Source: UBA868 sp016776875
Lineage (GTDB): Bacteria; Pseudomonadota; Gammaproteobacteria; Arenicellales; UBA868
NCBI GenBank assembly: GCA_051201585.1
Contig: CP179198.1
Span: forward strand, 2,666,001 to 2,730,000
Direction of reading: 5' to 3'
DNA length: 64,000 bases
The translations under genes and the position numbers were made by a program. Below are positions 34,990 through 45,039 of this stretch, piece by piece. Position 1 is the stretch's first letter. Each line of letters starts with the position of its first letter. The notes below the pieces were generated by a model. It worked only from the letters and a program-made list of their open reading frames with translations. It was not told the origin of the DNA and ran no database searches.

Positions 34990-36461
34990 TCATCTCGCAG
35001 TTGCCCGCATTACAGGTTGTCTTACCGCTCATCGCGGCGCCGCTGTGCCTGCTGCTGTACCGACCGCTTGCCACCTGGCTGCTGACCGTTATCACCAGCG
35101 CAGCCGCGATGTTGATTTCCGGATTGATTCTGGCTCAGGTGCTGGATCAAGGCGTCATTGACTATACCTTCGGGGGTTGGGCCGCACCTTTTGGCATTGC
35201 CTACCGAATTGATCTCGTGAATGCCTATGTGCTGTTGATTGTCTCCACAATCAGCACAATCGTTTCGGTGTTCGCGCGCGTGAGTGTCGCAAGTGAGATC
35301 GAGGCGCATAACCAAGGCATTTTCTATACCGCCTGGCTGTTGTGCCTAACCGGCCTGTTGGGCATCGCGATTACGGGAGACGCCTTTAATCTGTTTGTGT
35401 TCCTCGAGATCTCTTCGCTATCAAGCTATGTCCTGATTGCGATGGGAAATGACCGGCGATCACTGACCGCGGCTTTCCAGTACCTAATCATGGGAACGAT
35501 TGGCGCCACCTTCATTCTGATTGGAATCGGGCTGTTATACGCACTCACCGGTACGCTGAACATGCTCGATCTTGCCGAGCGTATTCCCGAGGTCGCAAAC
35601 ACCCGGACCGCGCGGGCCGGGTTCGCGTTCCTCACCGTTGGCATCGGCCTCAAAATCGCGCTGTTTCCACTGCACCTGTGGCTACCCAATGCCTATGCCT
35701 ATGCCCCATCAGCCGTAAGTGCTTTTTTGGCAGCAACCGCAACCAAAGTCGCGGTCTATGTATTGCTGCGTTTTATCTTTTCGGTATTCGGCAAAGACTT
35801 CGCACTTGACACCATGCCGCTTGCGCTCGGGCTCACCATACTGGGCTCATCGGCAGTGATCTTTGCGTCGGCTATCGCGATTTTCCAGGACAACATTAAA
35901 CGCATGCTGGCCTACTCAAGTGTCGCCCAAATTGGATACCTCATTTTAGGCGTGAGTCTGGTTAGCCCGGCAGGACTGACCGCAACAATCCTCCATCTTT
36001 TCAATCACGCGTTAATGAAAGGCGCGCTGTTTCTCGCACTCGGCTGTATCGCCTGGCGCATTGGCAGCAGTCGGCTTGGCGACTTCAAGGGGTTGGGTTA
36101 CCGCATGCCCTGGACCATGGGTGTTTTTCTCATCGGCAGCCTGAGCCTCGTGGGGATTCCCATGACCGCCGGATTTATCAGCAAATGGTATCTTGTATTA
36201 GCTGCGCTGGAACGCGGTTGGTGGCCCGTGTTAATTGTCATTTTGGCCGGTTCGCTGTTGGCTGTGATCTACGTCTGGCGGGTAATCGAATCAGCCTATC
36301 TCGGGGGCAAACACAACGAGGCCCAGGTCGGTGAAGCGCCGTTATCCATGCTGATCCCCGCATGGATTCTTGCGCTGGCGAATCTCTATTTCGGTGTCAG
36401 CACTGATTTGAGCGTCGGAGTCGCCACCGAAGCGGCCACAACGCTATTCGGAGCCGGCTGA
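34986..36461 (+). CDS. mrpD: Mrp antiporter subunit D, first NuoL/M/N-like copy
   Basis: 491 residues with about 14 helices, a proton-translocating antiporter-like subunit. Conserved glutamate in NLFVFLEISSLSSYVLIA, lysine in GLKIALFPLHLWLPNAYAYA, and a second lysine and histidine region in FNHALMKGALFLALG. This copy is closest to canonical MrpD. The neighbouring 36461 and 38164 genes are paralogues, which gives this complex three antiporter-like channels. Confidence 0.93.
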   Translation: MIISQLPALQVVLPLIAAPLCLLLYRPLATWLLTVITSAAAMLISGLILAQVLDQGVIDYTFGGWAAPFGIAYRIDLVNAYVLLIVSTISTIVSVFARVSVASEIEAHNQGIFYTAWLLCLTGLLGIAITGDAFNLFVFLEISSLSSYVLIAMGNDRRSLTAAFQYLIMGTIGATFILIGIGLLYALTGTLNMLDLAERIPEVANTRTARAGFAFLTVGIGLKIALFPLHLWLPNAYAYAPSAVSAFLAATATKVAVYVLLRFIFSVFGKDFALDTMPLALGLTILGSSAVIFASAIAIFQDNIKRMLAYSSVAQIGYLILGVSLVSPAGLTATILHLFNHALMKGALFLALGCIAWRIGSSRLGDFKGLGYRMPWTMGVFLIGSLSLVGIPMTAGFISKWYLVLAALERGWWPVLIVILAGSLLAVIYVWRVIESAYLGGKHNEAQVGEAPLSMLIPAWILALANLYFGVSTDLSVGVATEAATTLFGAG

Positions 36462-37912
36462 TGGCCGATTCAGCGCTTATTCTGATCATATTGACCCCGC
36501 TTGCAGGCGCATTGCTGGTGATGCTGGCGGGCAGATGGCCGAACCTGCGCGAAGCCATCAGTATTGGCACCGGTCTTTTACTCGTCGCGCAAATCATTTC
36601 CATCGCGCCTTCCGTGCTAGACGGATCAGCCCTTCGTCAGGTCATCGCGACGCCCGTGCCACAGTTGCCCCTGGCGTTTGAGTTTGAACCCCTTGGCCTG
36701 TTGTTTGGTCTGATCGCCTCCTCGCTCTGGGTCATCACCACCATTTATGCCATCGGTTACATGCGCGGTCATAACGAATCCAACCAGACCCGATTTTTTG
36801 TTTTTTTTGCTATTGCGATCAGCGCCACCATGGGGGTCGCGCTTGCCGCCAATTTATTCACGCTATTTGTCTTTTATGAGTTACTCACGCTTTCGACCTA
36901 CCCGCTGGTCACCCATGCGGGCACCGTTGAAGCGCGGCAAGGCGGGCGGGTTTACATCGGAATCCTGATCGGCACCTCGATGGCGTTTCTGCTGCCCGCC
37001 ATCATCGCCACATGGTATCTAACCGGCTCTACTGATTTTCAGGTGGGCGGCATTCTTTCGGGTAAAGCATCGGGGCCGGTGGTTGGCATTTTATTCGCGC
37101 TGTTCGTATTCGGAATCGGGAAAGCCGCCTTAATGCCTTTCCACCGATGGCTGCCGGCTGCGATGGTCGCGCCAACACCGGTGAGCGCGTTGTTACATGC
37201 CGTTGCGGTCGTCAAAGCAGGAGTTTTCGCCATTCTGAAAATTTCAGTTTATATCTTCGGGATTGATCTTCTGGCCCAAAATGGCATTACTGACCTGTTG
37301 CTTTGGATTGTTTCAATCACGATTATCGGCGCTTCGGTCATCGCATTAAATCAGGACAATCTGAAACGACGCCTGGCCTATTCCACGATCAGTCAACTTT
37401 CTTATGTGGTCCTCGGAGCGGTACTTGCAAGCACGGCGAGTGTCACGGGTGCCACCCTGCACATCGCTACGCATGCCGTTGGCAAAATCACATTATTTTT
37501 CTGCGCCGGCGCGATTCTGGTTGCCGCACATAAAACACGGGTCAGCGAACTGGACGGACTGGGCCGGCAGATGCCCATCACCATGGGCGCATTTTTGATT
37601 GCGAGCGTAAGCATCGCCGGGTTACCGCCCATGGCGGGAATGTGGGGCAAATGGTATTTGTCTTTGGGCGCGCTGGACGCCGGCTATGCCGTCATCGTTG
37701 GTGTGCTGATGGTGAGTACATTGCTCAACATCGCGTATTTACTGCCCATTCCGATTCGGGCGTTCTTCGCGGAGTCAGCGACGCCCCATGTTGAAATAAA
37801 AGAAGCGCCACTGCCTTGCCTGATTGCCATCACCATAACGGCCGCTTTGTGTATTGTGCTTTTCTTTTTCCCCGAACCCCTTCATATCCTGACCGGGTTA
37901 CTGCCCGTTTGA
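36461..37912 (+). CDS. Second NuoL/M/N-like antiporter subunit
   Basis: 483 residues with about 14 helices. NLFTLFVFYELLTLSTYPLV carries the conserved glutamate, and GKAALMPFHRWLPAAMVAP the channel lysine. The C-terminal half contains HAVGKITLFFCAGAI. It starts one base after the first D subunit ends. It is also annotated in the family as subunit D or as the antiporter part of MrpA; the sequence alone does not decide. Confidence 0.92.
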   Translation: MADSALILIILTPLAGALLVMLAGRWPNLREAISIGTGLLLVAQIISIAPSVLDGSALRQVIATPVPQLPLAFEFEPLGLLFGLIASSLWVITTIYAIGYMRGHNESNQTRFFVFFAIAISATMGVALAANLFTLFVFYELLTLSTYPLVTHAGTVEARQGGRVYIGILIGTSMAFLLPAIIATWYLTGSTDFQVGGILSGKASGPVVGILFALFVFGIGKAALMPFHRWLPAAMVAPTPVSALLHAVAVVKAGVFAILKISVYIFGIDLLAQNGITDLLLWIVSITIIGASVIALNQDNLKRRLAYSTISQLSYVVLGAVLASTASVTGATLHIATHAVGKITLFFCAGAILVAAHKTRVSELDGLGRQMPITMGAFLIASVSIAGLPPMAGMWGKWYLSLGALDAGYAVIVGVLMVSTLLNIAYLLPIPIRAFFAESATPHVEIKEAPLPCLIAITITAALCIVLFFFPEPLHILTGLLPV

Positions 37913-37919
37913 AACTGAA

Positions 37920-38171
37920 ATGACCGAACGACAGCATATTTTTGATCGCAAGAAAAACATTAAACGTGTCTTACGCGCGCTGATTGTTCTGTGCGTCGTT
38001 AGCTTCGCTGTGGACTTTGTTTACCATCGACACGTCGTGCACCCCTTTGAAGCACTTTGGGGGTTTTACGCGATTTACGGATTTGTTGCCTGCGTTATTC
38101 TTGTGTTGCTCGCAAAAGAAATGCGCAAGTGGCTCATGCGCAGTGAGGATTATTACGAACGTGATGACTGA
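37920..38171 (+). CDS. Small two-helix membrane protein in the Mrp operon
   Basis: 83 residues, with a basic N-terminus (RKKNIKRVLR) and helices at about 18-34 and 47-65. Motifs include FVYHRHVVHPFEALWGFYAI, and the tail is charged (MRKWLMRSEDYYERDD). It lies between two antiporter subunits with a 7-base gap and an 8-base overlap, so it is very probably part of the complex or its assembly. I do not recognise a named Mrp subunit. Confidence 0.8.
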   Translation: MTERQHIFDRKKNIKRVLRALIVLCVVSFAVDFVYHRHVVHPFEALWGFYAIYGFVACVILVLLAKEMRKWLMRSEDYYERDD

Positions 38172-39852
38172 TCTGCCTCCATTTTTGCTGTTCTATGCGG
38201 CTGCGATCGGTGCCGCAATCCTGCCTCACAAAGCGCGGGGGCTCATCATGCTGCTGGTGCCCATCGTGGGTGCGTTTGCCGTGCTGCAGCTGCCGGATGG
38301 ACTGTCCGTTCAACTGACCCTGATGAGCATCACCCTTGAGCCGCTGCGGGTTGATCAGTTAAGTCGTCTTTTTGGGATCCTGTTTCATATTGGCGCCTTT
38401 ATCGGCATCGTTTTTTCACTACATTCCAAAGACCGGAGCCAGCATGTTGCGGCCTTGCTTTATGCCGGCAGTGCGCTGGGTGCCGTATTCGCGGGCGACC
38501 TTTTGACCCTGTTTTTATTCTGGGAGATGCTGGCGTTAACGTCCGTCTTTCTTATTTTTGCCCGTCGTACCGAACGGGCTTATGGCGCCGGCATCCGCTA
38601 TTTAGTGATTCAGGTAATTTCAGGGGTGCTGCTGTTAGCCGGCGCGCTGATGATTTATCACCAAAGTGGATCACTCAGTTTTGGGCACATTGGCCTCAAC
38701 GGCGCCGCGAGCGTACTCATCTTTATCGCGTTCGGCATCAAATGCGCGTTTCCATTACTCCATAACTGGCTGACCGATGCCTATCCCGAGGCCACGCCAA
38801 CAGGCACTGTGTTCCTGAGCGCATTCACGACCAAAGTTGCCGTTTACGCACTGGCGCGCAGTTTCGCAGGTACCGAAATACTGGTTTATATCGGTGCCAC
38901 CATGACCTGCTTCCCGATTTTTTATGCGGTGATTGAAAATGATCTTCGCCGGGTCCTCGCCTACAGCATGATCAACCAAATCGGTTTCATGGTCGTTGGC
39001 ATCGGGCTGGGCACCGCGCTCGCCATGAACGGCGCCATCGCCCATGCATTCAACGATGTGATTTTCAAGGGCCTCCTGATGATGTCGATGGGCGCAGTGC
39101 TGCATATGACAGGACGCATGAACGGCTCGGATCTAGGCGGGCTGTATAAAAGCATGCCCATCACCACAACGCTGTGCATCGTCGGCGCAGCCTCTATCTC
39201 CGCCTTTCCGCTGTTTAGCGGATTCGTCAGCAAGTCGATGGTCATGGTCGCGGTGCTTGAGGAAGGGCACCCCGTCGTATGGTTGATGCTGCTTTTTGCC
39301 TCTGCGGGTGTCTTCCATCACGCGGGCATCAAGATTCCGTTTTTTGCATTCTTTGCCCACGACAGCGGAATCCGAACCACAGAGCCCCCGCTTAATATGC
39401 TTGTTGCGATGGGAATTGCGGCCATTCTTTGTGTGGCTATCGGTGTCTATCCATGGGTGCTCTACGATCTGTTGCCATTCGAAATGGAATACAGCCCATT
39501 CGATGGCAGTCATATCATCGCCCAAATTCAGCTGTTGGTCTTTTCAGCCGCGGCTTTTGCCTGGCTCAAGGTAGCCAATATTTATCCGCCCGAACTCCAC
39601 TCCACGAATATTGATATCGAGTGGTTGTATCGGCGACTTGCCCCGAAGTGGATTCGGTCGGTTGTCGAGACCATGAAGCCGGCTCGAGAAGGCTTATCGC
39701 TAGTCAGGCAAAAAGCCGGTAAAGGCATGATGCGCTGGATCTTGCATCATTATGGTCCTGAAGGCACGCTCGCCAGAGCTTGGCCGACCGGATCCATGGT
39801 GTTGTGGGTGGCCATTCTGTTAGGCGCAAGCCTTATTTTGTATTACGCGTAG
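38164..39852 (+). CDS. Third NuoL/M/N-like antiporter subunit, with C-terminal extension
   Basis: 562 residues from the ATG at 38164 (MTDLPPFLLFYAAAIG); the open frame upstream belongs to the preceding small gene in another frame. It has about 14 helices, with DLLTLFLFWEMLALTSVFLI (glutamate) and FGIKCAFPLLHNWLTDAYPE (lysine). HAFNDVIFKGLLMMSMG corresponds to the second channel. A ~90-residue C-terminal amphipathic segment and a final helix recall the lateral helix of NuoL. It is the last gene of the operon. Confidence 0.92.
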   Translation: MTDLPPFLLFYAAAIGAAILPHKARGLIMLLVPIVGAFAVLQLPDGLSVQLTLMSITLEPLRVDQLSRLFGILFHIGAFIGIVFSLHSKDRSQHVAALLYAGSALGAVFAGDLLTLFLFWEMLALTSVFLIFARRTERAYGAGIRYLVIQVISGVLLLAGALMIYHQSGSLSFGHIGLNGAASVLIFIAFGIKCAFPLLHNWLTDAYPEATPTGTVFLSAFTTKVAVYALARSFAGTEILVYIGATMTCFPIFYAVIENDLRRVLAYSMINQIGFMVVGIGLGTALAMNGAIAHAFNDVIFKGLLMMSMGAVLHMTGRMNGSDLGGLYKSMPITTTLCIVGAASISAFPLFSGFVSKSMVMVAVLEEGHPVVWLMLLFASAGVFHHAGIKIPFFAFFAHDSGIRTTEPPLNMLVAMGIAAILCVAIGVYPWVLYDLLPFEMEYSPFDGSHIIAQIQLLVFSAAAFAWLKVANIYPPELHSTNIDIEWLYRRLAPKWIRSVVETMKPAREGLSLVRQKAGKGMMRWILHHYGPEGTLARAWPTGSMVLWVAILLGASLILYYA

Positions 39853-39864
39853 GCGACGCAATCC

Positions 39865-40566
39865 ATGACAACCGATCAAGACAAAACAAACAATCCGGTT
39901 GAAGAGGCAATCTCCTCCCGACGATCGATTCGCGCTTTTTTGCCAACGCCAGTTCCGCAGCAAACAATCGAAAACATCCTGGATACGGCGGCTCGTGCCC
40001 CCTCCGGAACCAACATCCAACCCTGGAAAACTTATGTGCTGACGGGTGACAGTCTTGCAGGTCTAAGCCGCGCCATTTTAAAGGTGTATAACGATCCCGA
40101 ATCAGCCAAAGACCACACCGAAGAATACGCCTACTACCCGCGGGAATGGGTTTCACCCTATATTGAACGGCGGCGGAAAATAGGATGGGATCTGTACGGG
40201 CTGCTCGGCATTACGCGCGACGACAAACAAAAAATGCATCATCAGCACGGTCGCAATTATTGTTTTTTTGATGCCCCGGTGGGATTGATGTTCACAATCG
40301 ATCGGGTGCTCGAGCAGGGCAGTTGGCTGGACTACGGCATGTTTCTTCAGAACATCATGATTGCCGCTCGCGGAATCGGCCTTGATACCTGCCCACAAGC
40401 CGCGTTCACGCCTTTTCATCGTGTGATTAGCGAGTACCTCAACATTCCCGAAACGCAGTCGGTTGTGTGCGGCATGTCGCTGGGCTATGCAGACCCGAAC
40501 GCGGTTGAAAATAGCCTGACGACCGAGAGGGAACCCCTCGATCACTGGGTCACTTTTTTAAATTAG
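39865..40566 (+). CDS. Nitroreductase-family FMN oxidoreductase
   Basis: 233 residues. ISSRRSIRAFLPTPVPQQ, ARAPSGTNIQPWKTYVLTG and the C-terminal GMSLGYADPNAVEN are typical of the nitroreductase fold, which uses FMN and NAD(P)H. The natural substrate is unknown. It is 12 bases after the last antiporter gene, so it may be read through from the Mrp operon. No signal peptide. Confidence 0.92.
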   Translation: MTTDQDKTNNPVEEAISSRRSIRAFLPTPVPQQTIENILDTAARAPSGTNIQPWKTYVLTGDSLAGLSRAILKVYNDPESAKDHTEEYAYYPREWVSPYIERRRKIGWDLYGLLGITRDDKQKMHHQHGRNYCFFDAPVGLMFTIDRVLEQGSWLDYGMFLQNIMIAARGIGLDTCPQAAFTPFHRVISEYLNIPETQSVVCGMSLGYADPNAVENSLTTEREPLDHWVTFLN

Positions 40567-40580
40567 GTGAGCTTTACAGA

Positions 40581-41189
40581 CTAAGGCGCCGTCGATTCCA
40601 GACTCGCCTTGAAATGTAATCGACACATCGAGACATAGGTTTCGTTTCCGCCAATCTGGATTTGATCCCCGCCGCGCACGGGATTGCCGGCACTATCAAA
40701 ACGAACCACCATCGTCGCTTTACGGCCACAGTGACACACGGTTTTAATTTCGCGAAGCTCGTCTGATAACGCCAACAATTGGCGTGACCCTTCGAACAAT
40801 TCACCCAAAAAATCGGTTCTAAGGCCGTAAGCCAGTACCGGTACGTCCAGACGGTCAACCACTTCCGTCAGCTGACCGACTTGCTCAGCGGTTAAAAACT
40901 GGGCTTCGTCGACCAACACACAATGAACCGGTGACTCGTCATTCTTGACGATCACCAACTGATAAAGATCAACTGCCCCGTCGATCTCGGTGGCCTCCGC
41001 CTCAATTCCGATTCGCGAGCGCACACGGCCCTCGCCGGAGCGATTATCAATCTTCGGCTTCAACACCAACGCGTTCATCCCCCGTTCCGCATAGTTATGA
41101 CGCGACTGCAAGAGCGTTGTTGTTTTTCCTGCGTTCATCGCAGAGTAATAAAAATAAAAGCTTGGCCATAAGGATCCTGATTTCTTCAA
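40581..41189 (-). CDS. tdk: Thymidine kinase, type II
   Basis: Phosphorylates thymidine for salvage. 202 residues. The P-loop is SAMNAGKTTTLLQSRHNY, the Walker B-like strand is CVLVDEAQFLTAEQV, and the lasso and zinc region contains TVCHCGRKATMVVRFD and a final cysteine-histidine pair (MCRLHF). It is convergent with the nitroreductase gene and divergent from the dehydrogenase gene. It duplicates the dTMP supply that thyA provides de novo. Confidence 0.96.
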   Translation of the reverse strand: MKKSGSLWPSFYFYYSAMNAGKTTTLLQSRHNYAERGMNALVLKPKIDNRSGEGRVRSRIGIEAEATEIDGAVDLYQLVIVKNDESPVHCVLVDEAQFLTAEQVGQLTEVVDRLDVPVLAYGLRTDFLGELFEGSRQLLALSDELREIKTVCHCGRKATMVVRFDSAGNPVRGGDQIQIGGNETYVSMCRLHFKASLESTAP

Positions 41190-41257
41190 TCTAAAGCAAT
41201 TCTAGGGTATTGTTTGGTTAAACCCTACCGCTTGACCACGCCTGTATATCGCAAAAA

Positions 41258-42253
41258 ATGACAACCACTCAACTTTCCCTTGAAGAGATTTATCTGATCG
41301 CCCTTAAAGCGCTTAAAGCCGCCGGGGCTGATGAACATAATGCCAGCGCGGTGGCGGATATCGTTATGCAAGCCGAGCGCGACGGTTCTCACTCACACGG
41401 ACTTTTTCGAATGCCGGGTTATGTGGCCTCTTTACAAAGCGGCAAGGTTAACGGTCAAGCCAATCCAAAGCTTAATGCGCGCACACCTGTCGTCCTGCAT
41501 TGTGACGGCGATTTGGGTTATGCGCCGCTTGCCCATCAAAGGTCATTGGGAAAATTAGCGGAAGCTGCGACATCAAATGGCGTCGCCACCCTCTCCATCA
41601 CTCGAACCCATCATTTCGCCGCGCTATGGCCCGAGACAGAAGCACTCGCCGAACAGGGCCTGGTCGCCATCACCTGTGTCTCTTATCTGCCAAATGTTGC
41701 GCCTTTTGGCTCTCATGAAAAATTATTTGGCACAAATCCAATCGCTTTCGCCTGGCCGCGACCAAACGACTCACCGGTCGTTTTCGACATGGCCACGGCA
41801 GCCATGGCAATGGGCGATGTTCAAATCGCCGCTCGGGATGGCAAAACGGTACCTGAAGGAACCGGCCTCGATGCTGATGGCAATGAGACCACGGATCCTG
41901 CTGAAATTATAAAGGGCATGCTTTTGCCGTTTGGCGGCTATAAAGGCTCACACATCGCGATGATGATCGAACTCCTAGCCGGACCGTTGGTGGGCGAGAC
42001 AACAAGCTTCCACAGCCACAAACGGGATTCAGGAGACGGCGGGCCGCCAAGAGGCGGGCAATTTATTCTCGCAATCAACCCGGAATTGCTGTCAGCCGGA
42101 AACTGGCACGACGAAGGCGAGGCTTTTTTGGATCGACTTTCCGGTCTTGATGGCACTCGACTGCCGGGCCAAAGACGATATCAAAACCGGTTGAATCTCG
42201 GACCGCGCGAGATAAATACCGAACTGCTCAAAAAAATAGGGGTGTCTGTTTAG
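41258..42253 (+). CDS. Ldh2/malate dehydrogenase-like NAD(P)-dependent oxidoreductase
   Basis: 331 residues of the Ldh_2 family (PF02615). ERDGSHSHGLFRMPGYVASL, TRTHHFAALWPETEALAEQG and LLPFGGYKGSHIAMMIELLA are the conserved blocks. The family includes malate, ureidoglycolate and delta-1-piperideine-2-carboxylate/pyrroline-2-carboxylate reductases; the last type is plausible from the HSHG and GGYKG patterns but not certain. Its stop codon lies inside the loop of a terminator hairpin. Confidence 0.88.
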   Translation: MTTTQLSLEEIYLIALKALKAAGADEHNASAVADIVMQAERDGSHSHGLFRMPGYVASLQSGKVNGQANPKLNARTPVVLHCDGDLGYAPLAHQRSLGKLAEAATSNGVATLSITRTHHFAALWPETEALAEQGLVAITCVSYLPNVAPFGSHEKLFGTNPIAFAWPRPNDSPVVFDMATAAMAMGDVQIAARDGKTVPEGTGLDADGNETTDPAEIIKGMLLPFGGYKGSHIAMMIELLAGPLVGETTSFHSHKRDSGDGGPPRGGQFILAINPELLSAGNWHDEGEAFLDRLSGLDGTRLPGQRRYQNRLNLGPREINTELLKKIGVSV

Positions 42254-42275
42254 CCACCCCTATCGCCTTTTTAAA
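42231..42275 (+). terminator. Intrinsic terminator overlapping the Ldh2-type gene's stop codon
   Basis: ATAGGGGTG (42236-42244) and CACCCCTAT (42255-42263) form a perfect 9-bp stem, with an A run before and CGCCTTTTT after. The TAG stop (42251-42253) sits in the loop. Confidence 0.88.
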
Positions 42276-42293
42276 AACCGGCAAGCCTAGAAA

Positions 42294-42947
42294 TTAATCC
42301 CAATCCTCAGGCCACACCACCTTGACCACATTGGTTCTTTCCTGAATGTTGTTCAGGTTAGCGCCCCTGGCAATGGTGGAAACCATAAAGTAGAGCGTTT
42401 CGCCTTTTACAGGATCCCAGTCAATCGCCATCGGCGGGATTTTGACGTGATCACCCGACACCGTACGCGCAGGTTTACAGGTGTTGCCCACCGTGAACCA
42501 TTCCCATGTCCCGCCGTACCACTGGCCATTTCTGAATGCAAACACCCAGGGATTGGCATTCACTGTAATGTTGTAGGCGCCTGAGGTATGACTGATTTCA
42601 GCGCCCGGCCACTCGGTTGAAAAACTGCCGTTCAGGCAGATCACACCGCCTCCCAGGTCTACAGTCATCGATTTGGTTTCCGGCCAGCCGGACACATCGG
42701 TGTGCAACCAGACGACTTTATTGAGATCAAAATCGGTCGCGCCGCCTGGGGTCACGGGTGCGGTCTCGTTCTGGGTGGTATCGGTTACCGTTGCGGCCGG
42801 GGTATTTGAACTGTCATCAATACCAACCGACGTTTCATCAGAAGAGCAGTCAAACGGCCAACACCAAAATTCTGAACAGCCTGAAAGCCCGGCGACCATG
42901 GCGGTCAAAAATGCGCCGCGAATTAAATGCTTTTTATATTTTTTCAT
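42294..42947 (-). CDS. Lipoprotein with a conserved tryptophan-rich domain of unknown function
   Basis: 217 residues from the ATG at 42947 (MKKYKKHLIRGAFLTAMVAG), with lipobox LSGCSEF. A Thr/Ser/Pro linker (about residues 35-75) is followed by a compact domain of about 140 residues rich in Trp. It includes WLHTDVSGWPETKSM, GGVICLNGSFSTEWPGAEIS, WVFAFRNGQWYGGTWEWF and TNVVKVVWPEDWD. The pattern looks like an extracellular beta-sandwich that might bind or process a polymer, but I cannot name the family. It is exported to the outer membrane or surface by its signal. Confidence 0.75.
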   Translation of the reverse strand: MKKYKKHLIRGAFLTAMVAGLSGCSEFWCWPFDCSSDETSVGIDDSSNTPAATVTDTTQNETAPVTPGGATDFDLNKVVWLHTDVSGWPETKSMTVDLGGGVICLNGSFSTEWPGAEISHTSGAYNITVNANPWVFAFRNGQWYGGTWEWFTVGNTCKPARTVSGDHVKIPPMAIDWDPVKGETLYFMVSTIARGANLNNIQERTNVVKVVWPEDWD

Positions 42948-43343
42948 TATCTGACTCCAGTCGTGGGAGGGAGATTTTTCTCGTTGAACACAAATGTATC
43001 GAAACACTTTCGGGTTTAACAGAGACATACGCTAAGATTTAAACATACTCTTATCCAGCAATACTCAGATTTTATAGCATTAATGTGATTTCGCTAATCA
43101 TTCGACGCAAAAGCCTAATCATTTGGAACCAAGCGGATATTGCCTATCGGTCAATTCCCGTGTGGTAAATCGATTTCAAGTCAAAGCTTACGGCTTAATT
43201 TTCGATAAAACCTGTATTGCTCTAGAATTCACCTACCCCAGAACGCTTTAAATCACCGACAGTTTTCAAAAAATTTTTCAGCAAAAAACAAGCTTAACGG
43301 GTAACCGGAATTTAATTTCGCCGAGATAAAAACTAGGATTTTC
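42948..43343. other. 396-base AT-rich intergenic region
   Basis: Divergent spacer between the lipoprotein gene and glpD. It presumably holds both promoters. I see no convincing hexamer pair, hairpin, RNA gene or repeat in it. Confidence 0.6.
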
Positions 43344-45033
43344 ATGCCAGACGTTCAAATCCCTGATCGCCAACCTGTTAAACAAGACTTCGATGTTCTG
43401 GTGATCGGTGGGGGCATTACTGGCGCTTGGACGGCATTGGATTGCAGCCTGCGCGGTCTTTCGACGATATTGGTCGAGATTGCGGATTTTGGGGGTGCGA
43501 CCTCGATGCGTTCGTCTCGCCTTTTGCACGGCGGCATCCGATATCTCCAGCAGCTTGAGCTTGGCAAAGTTCGCGAGTCATCACGCGAACGTGAACTTGT
43601 GGCCCAATCGGCGCCGCATATGGTCGACTTCGTGCCTTTTATGGTGCCTACTTTTTCCGGCATTCAAAGAGGTGGTGCTTTTTTACATGCGGGCATGCTT
43701 GCCTATCGCGCATTGACCATAGGTACGCACAGCGCTTCGAAAGACCCGGCGCTTAAGATCCCCAACGACCATCGTATTTCTCGTTCTGAAATTCAACGCC
43801 ATGGCATTCTCTCAAAAGAGAAGATCACCGGCGGTCGAATCCTTTATGAGGCTCAGGTGCAAAGCGGAGCGAATGACTTTCGAGGTCATCAACCGGGCGC
43901 GGGCGGAAGGTGCGGTTGCACTCAACTATATGGCTGTACAGCGATATATAAAGACTGGCGATCAGGTGGCAGGCGTTGTCGCAAAAGATCTGGTCTCCGG
44001 AAATACCCTCGACCTCAAAGCGCGAATCGTGATCAATGCAGCCGGGCCGTGGTGTGACTCACTCAATGATAATGCTTCACTGCAAAAACTGAACACCGGA
44101 TTTGCAAGAGGTGCGCATATCATCACCCGGTCGTTGCTGGGGCCTTATGCCGTCGCACTGCCGTCAAGTTTTAAAAGCGACGGGGTTGCAACCCGGGGCA
44201 ACAGACACATCTTCATTATCCCCTGGCGCAATCGTTCGTTAATCGGAACCAGCTACATGGAATCATCTGAGCCGACAGAAGATCTCACGCCAACCCCTGA
44301 CGAAATTCAGCAATTAATAGATACGGTAAATCAGTCGCTTCCGGAATCGAGACTCACAACAAATGATGTCATTCGGTCTTTTGCGGGCTACTATCCTCTA
44401 CAGAGCGCCACAATAAAAAAGGGCATCTATCAGGGCACAGGCGAATACCGGCTTGTTGATCATCGTACAACCGATAGGGTTGAGGGTTTAATTACCGCGC
44501 TCGGCGCGAAGTTCACGACCGCCCGGCGCATCGCAGAATTGGCAACAGAACTCGCTCAAAAAAAACTGGGGCATACAACCCAAAATGGGTGCCCGACCCG
44601 ATCCATTAAGTTGCTCGGATCGGAATATAAGGAACTGGATCAGTTTCGGTCGGCGTGCTTAAAAAAATACGCCAATTTATGGTCGAACCCCGTGTGCCTT
44701 CACCTCATCAACTGCTATGGATCCCGTATCGATGAAATCGCTACACTCTGTGATCAGGATCCAGCGCTCAATCGAGTTCTTTTTGACGGGGGTGACACTA
44801 TTGCAGCGCAAATTGTCTGGGCCGCAAGACACGAAGTCGTCGTCCATCTGGGTGATATTCTTTTTCGTCGAACGGATCTTGGTCTATTGAATAATCTCAC
44901 TATCGATGTGATCAAGGACTGCGCTGATCTCGCGGGTAAAGGACTCGGATGGGACAATCATCGACGACAAGGCGAGATCGAGTTAGTTCAAAACGAACTC
45001 AAAAAAACAATGCCCGCCTCAAACAGCGGATAA
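43344..45033 (+). CDS. glpD: FAD-dependent glycerol-3-phosphate dehydrogenase, frame broken
   Basis: The FAD motif is DVLVIGGGITGAWTALDCS, followed by SSRLLHGGIRYLQQLELGKV, which is characteristic of GlpD/GlpA. The first frame fails at about 43866, and the family sequence resumes as ERMTFEVINRARAEGAVALNY. Removing one G from GG at 43866-43867 gives QSERMTFE and a 562-residue protein. The C-terminal domain (GLITALGAKFTTARRIAELA, then a helical cap) is present. AGGA lies upstream of the ATG. It is followed 6 bases later by a glycosyltransferase gene, an unusual partner; the pair might link glycerol phosphate and glycan or lipid synthesis. Confidence 0.88.
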
Positions 45034-45039
45034 CCACCC

